A DNA stretch of 64,000 nt from Pseudomonas costantinii (GTDB lineage Bacteria; Pseudomonadota; Gammaproteobacteria; Pseudomonadales; Pseudomonadaceae): the NCBI RefSeq assembly GCF_001870435.1, contig NZ_MDDR01000066.1, positions 1-64,000 on the forward strand, written 5' to 3'. The notes below the pieces were generated by a model, which did not search any database, was not told where the DNA came from, and saw only the letters and a list, made by a program, of their open reading frames with translations. The position numbers were made by a program, and so were the translations under genes. Position 1 is the first letter of the stretch. Each line of letters begins with the position of its first letter. This document shows positions 54,362-62,070 of the stretch, piece after piece.

Positions 54362-54538
54362 ATGGACGCTCTCGTTAACAATGCAACCTTCGAGCTGGAA
54401 CTGGATTCGGAAACAGCGGAGAAGTTCTCCGTTATTCTGAACGATGAAAGTCTGATGCACGCCGGTTTTGTGGCGCATCAGTCGAACAACAACGTGTTGA
54501 CGTTGGCCTTGGCTGAAGAAGTAAAAATCGCAGCCTGA
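54362..54538 (+). CDS. Putative RiPP precursor peptide
   Basis: A 58-residue acidic peptide with no cysteine. It opens MDALVNNATFELELDSETAE and closes with LALAEEVKIAA. Its Ser and Thr are sparse and no Gly-Gly leader-cleavage motif is visible. The start at 54362 has AGGA 8 nt upstream; an in-frame ATG at 54344 has none. It sits as the first gene before YcaO and TfuA, separated by a terminator, which is the usual place for a RiPP substrate. The lack of Cys fits backbone thioamidation rather than azole formation. No family resemblance is recognised, and core and leader cannot be divided. Confidence 0.6.
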   Translation: MDALVNNATFELELDSETAEKFSVILNDESLMHAGFVAHQSNNNVLTLALAEEVKIAA

Positions 54539-54540
54539 AA

Positions 54541-54573
54541 AAACGGGAGGGAAGTGATTCCCTCCCGTTTTTT
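54541..54573 (+). terminator. Strong hairpin between peptide gene and ycaO (attenuator-like)
   Basis: Stem AAACGGGAGGGAA/TTCCCTCCCGTTT with loop GTGA and a T-run, starting 2 nt after the peptide stop codon. It probably gives abundant short transcripts of the peptide gene and limited read-through to the enzymes. Confidence 0.85.
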
Positions 54574-54616
54574 AGTGTGTGCTTGTTTACCTTTCATCAC
54601 GCCAAGGTGCCAACTT

Positions 54617-55834
54617 ATGCAAAGGCTTAGTTCGAGCCTTCGTCGTCGCAGTGCCGAAGAAACATTAAAAATTATCGTCAATGATATCGCCCCACGCTTG
54701 GGCATTACCCGAGTAACAGACACTACCTGGCTGGACCGGATCGGTATTCCCGTATTTGCCAGTATTCGACCCGCGGCACTCAAAGGCTCGCTGTGCGTCA
54801 ATGCAGGTAAGGGCCTGCGGCCGGCAGAAGCCAAGATAGGCGCGTACATGGAGGCTATCGAATTCAGCCTTGCGCAATACAATACCGCCCAACTGAAGCT
54901 GTTAGAGACCACGCCAAGGCAACTGATCGAAAGCCATGAGGGCCGAATAGCGTTCAATCAGTTCTGCATGCTGTATGGCTTCTCTGCCAATGCCGACTCG
55001 CTCATCATGGCCATCGAAGTCGAAGATGTATTGCGCCAGCAAAATGTCCTTGCCCCCGCCGAACTGGTGTTCATTCCCTACCCCGAGAACCCCGGACAAC
55101 AACTCTTCGGCGAAAGCTCCAGTGGCCTGGCCTCAGGCAATGACTTGGTGGAAGCCTCGGTGCACGCGGTGTGCGAACTGATGGAGCGCGATGTTCAAGC
55201 CTTCAATCACCTGCATGACCGTTCCTGCCTGGTCAATCTGGACCACTACAGCGCAGAGACCGACGCGCTGATCAGCAAAATCAATGACGCGGGCTTAAGC
55301 CTGTCGGTTCGCTACACCGAGAACTGTTTTGGCCTGGCCTACTTCCAGGCTTTCATCATGGAGGAGTCCCCCCAGGCCCCCATCTCTGTCGCTACTGGCT
55401 CAGGGCTGCATCCCATCAAGGAAATTGCCTTGATTCGTGCGATCTGCGAAGCGGCCCAAAGCCGTCTGAGTCACATCCACGGAGGCCGGGACGACATCAT
55501 TGAGCGGGTCAAATACTTCGAGAAGAAGGGCCGTGCGGTCGAGCTCGAAGCCATCTCACGCCTGCGTACCGTGGCCACCGCCCGTGACCAGATGATCGAT
55601 TACTCCGCCATCGACTGCCAGGAGGCCGCGATCCCCACCATCGAATCGGCCTGGGAGTTGCTCATCGGGCGGCTGCAGGGTATCGGGCTCAGTACCGTGC
55701 TGAGGGTTGTGCTCAGCAAGACCACAGACGACATCACGGTGGTCAGAATCATGATTCCGGGGCTTGAAGCCTTTGAACCCGGGTTGAAAAGGGTCGGTCC
55801 GAGGTTACTTACGTATGTCAAACAAAGCGCTTGA
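54617..55834 (+). CDS. ycaO: YcaO-domain enzyme (thioamide-forming type)
   Basis: A 405-residue ATP-dependent YcaO enzyme, which phosphorylates peptide backbone amides. ATP-binding segments are seen at RPAEAKIGAYMEAIEFS (residues 68-84), ASGNDLVEASVHAVCELMERD (172-192) and LHPIKEIALIRAICEAAQSRLSH. The C-terminus (LLTYVKQSA) lacks the Pro-rich PxPxP ending of azoline-forming TOMM YcaOs, and no F-protein or ocin-ThiF partner is linked. Together with tfuA next door this points to backbone thioamidation. The start at 54617 has AAGGTG 8 nt upstream; the longer frame begins inside the terminator and is rejected. Confidence 0.92.
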   Translation: MQRLSSSLRRRSAEETLKIIVNDIAPRLGITRVTDTTWLDRIGIPVFASIRPAALKGSLCVNAGKGLRPAEAKIGAYMEAIEFSLAQYNTAQLKLLETTPRQLIESHEGRIAFNQFCMLYGFSANADSLIMAIEVEDVLRQQNVLAPAELVFIPYPENPGQQLFGESSSGLASGNDLVEASVHAVCELMERDVQAFNHLHDRSCLVNLDHYSAETDALISKINDAGLSLSVRYTENCFGLAYFQAFIMEESPQAPISVATGSGLHPIKEIALIRAICEAAQSRLSHIHGGRDDIIERVKYFEKKGRAVELEAISRLRTVATARDQMIDYSAIDCQEAAIPTIESAWELLIGRLQGIGLSTVLRVVLSKTTDDITVVRIMIPGLEAFEPGLKRVGPRLLTYVKQSA

Positions 55835-56516
55835 GCCATGCATGCTATTTGCAGGCCCTTCCCTGCAAGGCATCGACAGCCAATTACTGTGCAGTGACGA
55901 CCTGGTGCTATGCCCGCCCGTCAAACGCGGCGATATCGAACGCCTGGTGGCGCAATCACCGCCTTCGAACCTCGCCATTGTCGATGGTGTGTTCCATGCA
56001 CACCCTGCAGTCGGCCATGCCGAGATACTGGGGGCATTGGACGCGGGCTGGCGTATTTGGGGCTTGTCCTCCATGGGGGCCATTCGCGCGTGTGAAATGG
56101 ATACGCTGGGAATGACTGGCTTTGGTGAGGTCTATCGACAATTCGCCAGCGACCCGGATATGTCCGATGACGAAGTGACCTTGGTGCATCAAGCACAGGA
56201 GCCTTATCTTTCGCTCAGTGAGCCTCTGATACATATCAGGCAGTTTTTAAGGCACTGGACGGCGGAACGAATCATCACGCCAGCACACGAACAACATACC
56301 CTGCACTACCTGAAAAACATGTGGTACGGACATCGCACACTCAGTTGTTTGAAAGAAGTCTTGATGACACTGCCTGTCGCGGAAAAAACCATAGACAGCA
56401 CCCTGGCCAATTTTTCTGCCTATCGAATAAAAAGCCTGGACTTGATCGATTTTCTCAAACTGAAACCATGGACGAAGACGGTAAATCAGAATGTCGCCAT
56501 CAGAGATACTGAGTGA
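55815..56516 (+). CDS. tfuA: TfuA-like protein
   Basis: A 233-residue protein with the TfuA core: LFAGPSL at the start, CPPVKRGDIE (residues 33-42), IVDGVFHAHPAVGHAEILGA (55-74) and the invariant-looking SSMGAIRACEMDTLGMTGFG (85-104). Family knowledge: TfuA partners a YcaO in making thioamides, and in a methanogen system was reported to release sulfide from a thiocarboxylated ThiS. The start overlaps ycaO by 20 nt. The C-terminal helical region to 233 is divergent. The function here is inferred from family and from the sulfur-carrier genes that follow. Confidence 0.92.
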   Translation: MSNKALEPCMLFAGPSLQGIDSQLLCSDDLVLCPPVKRGDIERLVAQSPPSNLAIVDGVFHAHPAVGHAEILGALDAGWRIWGLSSMGAIRACEMDTLGMTGFGEVYRQFASDPDMSDDEVTLVHQAQEPYLSLSEPLIHIRQFLRHWTAERIITPAHEQHTLHYLKNMWYGHRTLSCLKEVLMTLPVAEKTIDSTLANFSAYRIKSLDLIDFLKLKPWTKTVNQNVAIRDTE

Positions 56517-57261
56517 AATAAATGGCTTGCCATTTGTAAACTCACACTTCAACAGCACGAAACTGTTAACCCTCGTCGCCGTCGTACGCAGAAATATCGC
56601 GGGCAGCGAGTTACCTTTAGCCACTTATTTGCAACCCGACTTTGCCACCGCCCTGTATCACCAGCACGTCGAAGGCGCACCTGAGTTTCCGCCCCATCAA
56701 GCGCTGAATAACGCCGAGCAGTTCATGTTGGCCGAAGCGAAGAGCAACCTTAAAGCCTTGCTCCCGCAATGGAGCAAACTATTCGACCTGCCGGTTAATA
56801 TATATAAGTTGCTGACGCAACAAGTCAGCCTGACCAATCCCGTACTGCCACAACAAATGTTCCTGGGCGAAGCCGCGTTCACCAGCATGACGGACCTTGA
56901 AGAACTGCTCGTGCATGAGCTGTCGCATATCTGGTGCAGCATGATCGCCGAGATTTACGACTTTCAGCTCAAGGACAGCGCGAATAACTATGTCCTGCCA
57001 TCGGGCACCGGCGGCAAGAACCCTCGGGGTGTCTTGCTGGCCTGCCTGTTCGCGGTCAGCGCCGTGAACTACCACAAGCGCCTGGTGGCCAGCGGCTCCG
57101 TGCGCGCACGCCCCGAGCGGCTGGATTTTCTGCACCAGTATTTCCTCCAGAGCCTGGCCACGCTCCAGGCATCAGCCGAGCTGTCAGAAATCGGCAAGCT
57201 GATCACCTCCAGGCTGGATACGTTCTCCAGTGAACTGACCACTGATACCGTTCAAGGATGA
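56491..57261 (+). CDS. HExxH-motif peptide-modification protein
   Basis: A 256-residue soluble, mostly helical protein with HELSH at residues 142-146 (VHELSHIWCSMIAEIYDFQLKD). A further conserved-looking segment is SGTGGKNPRG (171-180), and a third metal ligand may be His195 in NYHKRL. It resembles the HExxH proteins that recur in RiPP clusters, where they may act as proteases on the leader or as modification enzymes. It overlaps tfuA by 26 nt, so it is co-translated. Base composition at its 5' end is lower in GC than the flanks. Which of the two activities applies is not decidable here. Confidence 0.8.
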   Translation: MSPSEILSEINGLPFVNSHFNSTKLLTLVAVVRRNIAGSELPLATYLQPDFATALYHQHVEGAPEFPPHQALNNAEQFMLAEAKSNLKALLPQWSKLFDLPVNIYKLLTQQVSLTNPVLPQQMFLGEAAFTSMTDLEELLVHELSHIWCSMIAEIYDFQLKDSANNYVLPSGTGGKNPRGVLLACLFAVSAVNYHKRLVASGSVRARPERLDFLHQYFLQSLATLQASAELSEIGKLITSRLDTFSSELTTDTVQG

Positions 57262-57264
57262 CCC

Positions 57265-57537
57265 ATGGCAGTCGTACACTTTCCCCGGCAATTCATGCCC
57301 TACACCGACCAGCATAAAACCCATGTCACTGAGGGTTTGTGTGTCAACGAGGTGCTGGGCAATCTGACCACGCGGTTTCCCGCCCTGATTGGCCCCGTCT
57401 TCTCTGAGGATCTTCACCCACTGCCGTTCGTGGGCTTGTTCGTCAACGGCATGCCGGTGATGAGTGAGCAGGACCGCGGCCGCCCCCTGGCCAGTGATGC
57501 GCAGTTGATTCTGATCAACGCCGTGGCAGGTGGCTGA
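57265..57537 (+). CDS. MoaD/CysO-like sulfur-carrier protein
   Basis: A 90-residue ubiquitin-fold protein ending AVAGG, the same C-terminus as CysO of Mycobacterium. The pattern VHFPRQF, NEVLGNLTTRFPAL, FVGLFVNGMPV and ASDAQLILINAVAGG follows the beta-grasp MoaD/ThiS layout. After activation its C-terminal Gly-Gly would carry a thiocarboxylate. It follows the HExxH gene by 3 nt and precedes the E1 by 1 nt. A housekeeping ThiS role is unlikely because thiF and other thiamine genes are absent; the thioamide YcaO-TfuA pair is the obvious consumer. Confidence 0.9.
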   Translation: MAVVHFPRQFMPYTDQHKTHVTEGLCVNEVLGNLTTRFPALIGPVFSEDLHPLPFVGLFVNGMPVMSEQDRGRPLASDAQLILINAVAGG

Positions 57538-57538
57538 C

Positions 57539-58663
57539 ATGCAGTGCAACCTGAAGACCGACACCTCCCGTTACGCTCGCCAGATAATCCTCAGCGAGGT
57601 CGGCCCCCAGGGCCAGCAACGTCTCAAAGACAGCAAGGTGCTGGTGGTCGGTGCAGGAGGGCTGGGCTGCCCGGTGCTCTTGTACCTGGCAGGCGCCGGC
57701 GTAGGCACGATTGGCATCGTTGATAACGACATCGTCGACATGAGCAACCTGCATCGACAGATTCTCTATGGGGTTGCCGATGTGGGCGAACTGAAAGTGT
57801 CGGCAGCCAAACGTCGCGTCCACCAGTTGAACCCGGACATCGTCGTCAACACCGTTGCCACCACGTTGAACCCGGATAATGTCCTGTCACTGCTGGCGAG
57901 CTACGACATCATTGTCGACGCCACGGATAACTTCGACACCAAATACCTCATCAGCGATGCCTGCATCGCCTGCGAAAAACCGATGGTCTATGCCTCGATC
58001 AGTCAGTTCGAGGGGCAGGTGTCGGTATTCAACCATTACAACCGAGACACCCAGGAACGGGGGCCGTGCTTCCGGGATTTGTTCGAAACACCACCGCCTC
58101 CGCACTTGACGCAAAATTGTGCGCAAGCGGGTGTTCTTGGCGTCATACCCGGCCTGCTCGGCTGCTTTCAAGCCAACGAAGTCCTCAAGCTCATCCTCCA
58201 TGCCGGGGAGCCCTTGAGCGGCAAATTGTTGTCCATCGATTGCCTGGACAACAGTTTCCACCTGTTGAACATCCATAAAACCCAGGACCGCCCTCCTGTG
58301 CCAACGCTGGGCGCTTCGACCACGCCGGCATGGCGCGACAGCGACTGGCTCTCCCCCGACGCACTGCATGACTGGGTCGAGTCACAGGCGCCCTTTCAAC
58401 TGGTCGACGTACGCGACAGCCATGAACATCTGCAAGGCTCGCTGGGCGGTCGATTGATTCCGCTCAAAGACATCATCCATCGCCAGCAAGAGCTCGATAC
58501 CAGCCGCCGTATCGTCTTCTATTGCAAATCCGGAGTCAGGAGCAAGGCCGCCCTGCTGGCCGTTCGCGGTATCAACCCGCACGCGCGCCTCTATAGCCTT
58601 GAGGGTGGCATCGAGCAGTATCTGGCGACTTACCCTGATCACTCCACCCCGGTCGCGCCGTGA
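57539..58663 (+). CDS. MoeB/ThiF-type E1 with rhodanese domain (MoeZ-like)
   Basis: A 374-residue E1-like adenylyltransferase joined to a rhodanese domain. ATP site GAGGLG is at 38-43, Arg in HRQIL at 73, VDATDN (Asp127/Asp130) binds Mg-ATP, and NCAQAGVLGVIPG is the MoeB core. The zinc CxxC pairs of MoeB are lost: PCFRDLF has only Cys177, and the C-terminal pair is absent. The rhodanese loop CKSGVRS (Cys329) is intact and would form a persulfide. It would adenylate the upstream carrier and load sulfur onto it, as MoeZ does for CysO. The start is ATG at 57539, one base after the carrier stop. Confidence 0.93.
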   Translation: MQCNLKTDTSRYARQIILSEVGPQGQQRLKDSKVLVVGAGGLGCPVLLYLAGAGVGTIGIVDNDIVDMSNLHRQILYGVADVGELKVSAAKRRVHQLNPDIVVNTVATTLNPDNVLSLLASYDIIVDATDNFDTKYLISDACIACEKPMVYASISQFEGQVSVFNHYNRDTQERGPCFRDLFETPPPPHLTQNCAQAGVLGVIPGLLGCFQANEVLKLILHAGEPLSGKLLSIDCLDNSFHLLNIHKTQDRPPVPTLGASTTPAWRDSDWLSPDALHDWVESQAPFQLVDVRDSHEHLQGSLGGRLIPLKDIIHRQQELDTSRRIVFYCKSGVRSKAALLAVRGINPHARLYSLEGGIEQYLATYPDHSTPVAP

Positions 58664-58709
58664 ACGCCCCTGATTGCGCAGTCATCCCCTCCGGATCAAA
58701 GGTACCTCA

Positions 58710-60014
58710 ATGAGTGCAAATTCTTCAGGCATTACGTGGGGTTTTCCCGGCATCGACCGACGCTTGCTGAAAGTGCAATTCAGCTTTTTGCTGATGGTCC
58801 TGGGGGGACGCTGCAATCAATTGGCGGTGGCCTGGTGGGCCCTGCAGGAAACCGGTTCCGCGCTCTATTTTGCCAACATGATTGCCTGTTCCATCGCAGC
58901 GGAGGTGTTAGCCAAACCCCTGCTGGGATGGTTGGGGGACAAGTACAACAAGATCCTGATCATCAAGCTGGCCTCCTGGATCAGTTTGCTGACAGCCGTG
59001 TTGATGGTGATCCTGTCCGCCACGGGGTCGTTCAACCCCTGGACGGTGGGCGCGCTGATGATGATCAGCAGTGCGGTCGTCGGCGTACGCGACCCGCTCC
59101 AGGCGTCGATCATTCCCTTGTTTGCAGACGACGATAAAGTCTCCCTGGCCTTTCGAACCAAAAGCGTGATGTCGTCCTTTTCGATCCTGCTGGGGCCGGT
59201 CATCGCCAGTGGGTTGATCTACGGGTTCAGTATCACGTTCGCCTTTGCCGCCGATTTTTTTGCGATCCTGATCGCCGCGGCGCTCATCGCGACTATACCG
59301 AGCCACATCGGTGCCACCGGCCAAGGCGAAAAAGCCCCGGCCGCCAGCGGCTTGCGCATGATCTATTCCGGCTTCAAGGTGGTGTACGGCGTGAAGGTCG
59401 AATTTTACCTGGCCATTGTTGCGATGCTGATCAACTTTGCCTTGTTTCCATTTTTCACCATCCTGCTCCCACTCTACGTAAAAGACGTCATCCACTACCC
59501 GGTCACCTACATCGGTCTTCTGGACTCGTGCTTCGGGCTGGGCATCCTGGCGGGCAGCTACAAGATCATCGGCTGGTTATCCGAGCGCATCCCTCGCGAC
59601 CTATGTGTATCTGCGGGTTTTGCGTTACTGGGGTTCAACCTGGTGGTGGTCGGTACTGTTTCTTCGTCGTTGCTCGTGCCGGCGGCTTTTTTCTGCGGTG
59701 GCGTAGGCCTGATGTTGATCAACATCCCCACCTCCGCCGTCAGGTTGCTAGCGACGCCCAAGCTTCATCGCAACCGGATCTTTGCCACGGTGTCGTTTCT
59801 GTCTGCCGCGGCCAGCCCATTGGGCAGTTTCGCAATGAACGGCCTGATCGCTCATCTGGGAGTCGCACTGACCATCACACTGCTGGGCGTCATGGTGCTG
59901 TTGTTGTCATTGCTGGTGTTTTTGGTACCCGACTTCAAGACGTTCATGCGCACCAAGGATACGCAGCTCGGCGATGCCTACTTGGACAAATACCCAGCAG
60001 CGTTCGCGCACTGA
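58710..60014 (+). CDS. MFS exporter of the RiPP cluster
   Basis: A 434-residue major-facilitator protein with about 12 helices and the loop motif GWLGDKYNKIL (about 75-85). The SFLLMVLGGRCNQLAVAWWALQE stretch (residues 25-47, N-helix) and GLLDSCFGLGILAG (helix 7-8) suit macrolide or peptide exporters of the MFS. AAAGG lies 8 nt before the ATG at 58710; the longer frame from 58674 is less likely. A 46-nt gap follows the MoeZ-like gene. Export of the modified peptide or self-protection are both possible. Confidence 0.87.
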   Translation: MSANSSGITWGFPGIDRRLLKVQFSFLLMVLGGRCNQLAVAWWALQETGSALYFANMIACSIAAEVLAKPLLGWLGDKYNKILIIKLASWISLLTAVLMVILSATGSFNPWTVGALMMISSAVVGVRDPLQASIIPLFADDDKVSLAFRTKSVMSSFSILLGPVIASGLIYGFSITFAFAADFFAILIAAALIATIPSHIGATGQGEKAPAASGLRMIYSGFKVVYGVKVEFYLAIVAMLINFALFPFFTILLPLYVKDVIHYPVTYIGLLDSCFGLGILAGSYKIIGWLSERIPRDLCVSAGFALLGFNLVVVGTVSSSLLVPAAFFCGGVGLMLINIPTSAVRLLATPKLHRNRIFATVSFLSAAASPLGSFAMNGLIAHLGVALTITLLGVMVLLLSLLVFLVPDFKTFMRTKDTQLGDAYLDKYPAAFAH

Positions 60015-60061
60015 CGCGCGTCGCCGTCACCCGCCTCTTGAAAACGGAGTTGTTTTTAACC

Positions 60062-61192
60062 ATGCCAGACCTCAAGGACCGGCCTGAATCTATTCGCCAT
60101 GAACAGATTTTCTGCGGCCAATATTATGACGACATGGGTTGTATCGGCTTCCTGGGGGATTCGTCCAAGGAGCGCATCTCGGTGCTGATGCTGGGGCTTT
60201 CGGACGGTGTGGCACTGGCACCGATCGCAGCCAGTACCAGGGTGGCCAGCCTGTTGGCCGTCGATCTGGACGAGACCGCCCTCGTTCGCAGCCTCGACAA
60301 CCGAAACCGACTGGCAGCGCCTCTCGACTTTGACTGTGTGATCGACGATGCCGCGCACTTCCTGGCCGAGACCCCAAACCGATACGACGTCATTATTGTC
60401 GACCTCTACACTCAGGAGGGTTATGCCCCGATCGTGTTTGATCATGGGTTCCATCAACTGTTGAAGCGCCGCCTGAATCCCCGCGGTCATGTGGTATTCA
60501 ACGGTTTTGGCGTGCCCATGAACCTGGACCCGTTCACCGGTTCTACGCCCCAGGCATGGCTCGCTCAGCGCCTGAGCGGCAGCTGGGGCGACATTCACTA
60601 CCTGCCCCATCGGCGCAATGCGACGTTCATTATCGGCCCTCCACCCTCCACCGCCTCTGCCGTGAAGTCTTTATGCGCCAGTGACCGGCTCTTCATGGAC
60701 ATCATGAGCCTGCGCCTGCGCTACCTGAGCCCCACGGTCATCCGTGACACGCTGCTTGTGCCCCCGGCGCTGGATTTCATCGGGATTGATCAGGAGGTGC
60801 ATAAACGCTGGGTGGATGCGTTACCGGCCTTGTCCGCTCTGCTTACGCCATCGTTGAAGCTGACCAAGCCCAACGATCTGCGTGTGTTGCTGGATAACCC
60901 GCACGCTTGCCTGGCACTTCAGGAACGCTTGATGAAGGACACATCATCGCTGCGCACCACCCTGGCGTTGCTGATCGCAGGTGAAGTCAACTTTTCTGAT
61001 CGCGATATGTCATGGCTGCCCGACTGGGTCGTTGCGACACTGGAGAACTGCGCCGACGCCCGCCCACGAGACTGGCTGGAGGGTTTATTGCCTTATGCCT
61101 ATGGCGTCATTACCCACAGAACCCGGGGGAATGTGGCTAAGGTAGACGGTTTCCGACGGGCGCTGGCCCGATTGTCACAGCCAGCAAGCTGA
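60062..61192 (+). CDS. Spermidine-synthase-like Rossmann enzyme of the RiPP cluster
   Basis: A 376-residue protein. The first 200 residues look like a spermidine-synthase/methyltransferase Rossmann domain: VLMLGLSDGVALAPIAAS (motif I, about 41-58), SLLAVDLDETAL (motif II Asp), VIDDAAHFL and YDVIIVDLYTQEGYAP (catalytic Asp region). The last 170 residues have no recognised family. Such proteins could transfer an aminopropyl or methyl group. The frame continues 178 codons upstream but overlaps the MFS gene; ATG at 60062 follows a weak GGAG. It is the last gene of the operon, 47 nt after the MFS gene. No clear terminator follows. Confidence 0.75.
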   Translation: MPDLKDRPESIRHEQIFCGQYYDDMGCIGFLGDSSKERISVLMLGLSDGVALAPIAASTRVASLLAVDLDETALVRSLDNRNRLAAPLDFDCVIDDAAHFLAETPNRYDVIIVDLYTQEGYAPIVFDHGFHQLLKRRLNPRGHVVFNGFGVPMNLDPFTGSTPQAWLAQRLSGSWGDIHYLPHRRNATFIIGPPPSTASAVKSLCASDRLFMDIMSLRLRYLSPTVIRDTLLVPPALDFIGIDQEVHKRWVDALPALSALLTPSLKLTKPNDLRVLLDNPHACLALQERLMKDTSSLRTTLALLIAGEVNFSDRDMSWLPDWVVATLENCADARPRDWLEGLLPYAYGVITHRTRGNVAKVDGFRRALARLSQPAS

Positions 61193-61239
61193 GCCTGCGG
61201 TGTGTCAGATGCACCGTAGACTCAGCCCCGCTGAATCAC

Positions 61240-61431
61240 TCAGATCCGCACGTTACCGCGCGGCCCGGCAATGGCCCAGATGATCAAACCCAGTACCGGC
61301 AACAGCAGGATCAACAGGATCCATAGCACTTTGGCGCCCGTGCTCGCGCCACTTTTGAACACGTTGATGATCGCCCAGATATCCAGCGCGAGGATGATCA
61401 GGCCGATCAGACCATTAAAAGTGGAACCCAT
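61240..61431 (-). CDS. PLDc_N-domain small membrane protein
   Basis: A 63-residue protein with two helices: TFNGLIGLIILALDIWAIINVF and VLWILLILLLPVLGLIIWAI. It matches the PLDc_N domain otherwise found before phospholipase D-like enzymes, here standing alone. ATG at 61431 has TTAGGAGCGACACC upstream; a longer frame to 61455 is not needed. Functions of stand-alone members are unknown. It is convergent with the RiPP operon. Confidence 0.85.
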   Translation of the reverse strand: MGSTFNGLIGLIILALDIWAIINVFKSGASTGAKVLWILLILLLPVLGLIIWAIAGPRGNVRI

Positions 61432-61498
61432 GGTGTCGCTCCTAAGTGAGGGCATGCACTTGTAGGATAGTCAGCCCTGACAGGGGTTCCGTTTTATT

Positions 61499-62029
61499 TC
61501 AGACGTGGACCGCGATCTTCAACGCTTCCAGCGACGGCTCGGCCTTGATACCGACTTCGGCGCACAATTCCAGCACGCGTGGCAGGTCGTTGCCATACAC
61601 CAGCACCGCCTGAATCTCGTCGTCCAGCAACTGGCTGAAGTTCATCAGCACATAACCGCCGTCTTCCGGGCTCAGGGCACTCATCTGGATCTGAATACGG
61701 TTCAGCGCGGTGAGGTCTTCAGTCTTGGCCAATTGCTTGGGCTTGAGGTTGAACGCCACGCCCGGGCCGAACGACGCGACGATCTGGGCGAAGAGATCGA
61801 CATAGGTGTCGGCCTGGAACAACACCGTGTCCGGCAGGCTACCCACCACCACCCACTCTCCCAGCGAAATCGGGAAAGTGTCGTCGTAGTTGATATCCGG
61901 GTTGGCCGCCAGGAACGCTGCCGGTTCCGCGTAGGCCTGAGCCGCTTCGCCGGCGATGCGCGCCACCTCCTCTTCGCCCATGACGCCGGCGCTGATTTTG
62001 CTGATGAGTTCGACGAGGGCGGTTTTCAT
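61499..62029 (-). CDS. Conserved hypothetical protein
   Basis: A 176-residue acidic soluble protein, starting MKTALVELISKISAGVMGEEE and ending LEALKIAVHV. The middle region, ISLGEWVVVGSLPDTVLFQADTYVDLFAQIVASFGPG, is beta-rich, and no catalytic motif or signal peptide is seen. It is co-directional with the ankyrin gene upstream (41 nt apart) and probably shares its transcript. I do not recognise the family; it seems a conserved pseudomonad gene of unknown role. Confidence 0.7.
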   Translation of the reverse strand: MKTALVELISKISAGVMGEEEVARIAGEAAQAYAEPAAFLAANPDINYDDTFPISLGEWVVVGSLPDTVLFQADTYVDLFAQIVASFGPGVAFNLKPKQLAKTEDLTALNRIQIQMSALSPEDGGYVLMNFSQLLDDEIQAVLVYGNDLPRVLELCAEVGIKAEPSLEALKIAVHV

Positions 62030-62070
62030 GGGGTGATCCTGTGGCGGTGTGGATTTTGAGGGCGCAAAGC

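Noticed and set aside
57265..58663. Thiamine or molybdopterin biosynthesis genes
   Set aside because: The carrier and E1 stand alone without thiG, thiH, moaE or moeA, and are wedged in a YcaO-TfuA operon.
59528..60061. N-terminal extension of the spermidine-synthase-like gene
   Set aside because: This part overlaps the MFS gene in another frame and is Arg/Gly-rich; ATG at 60062 starts the recognisable protein.
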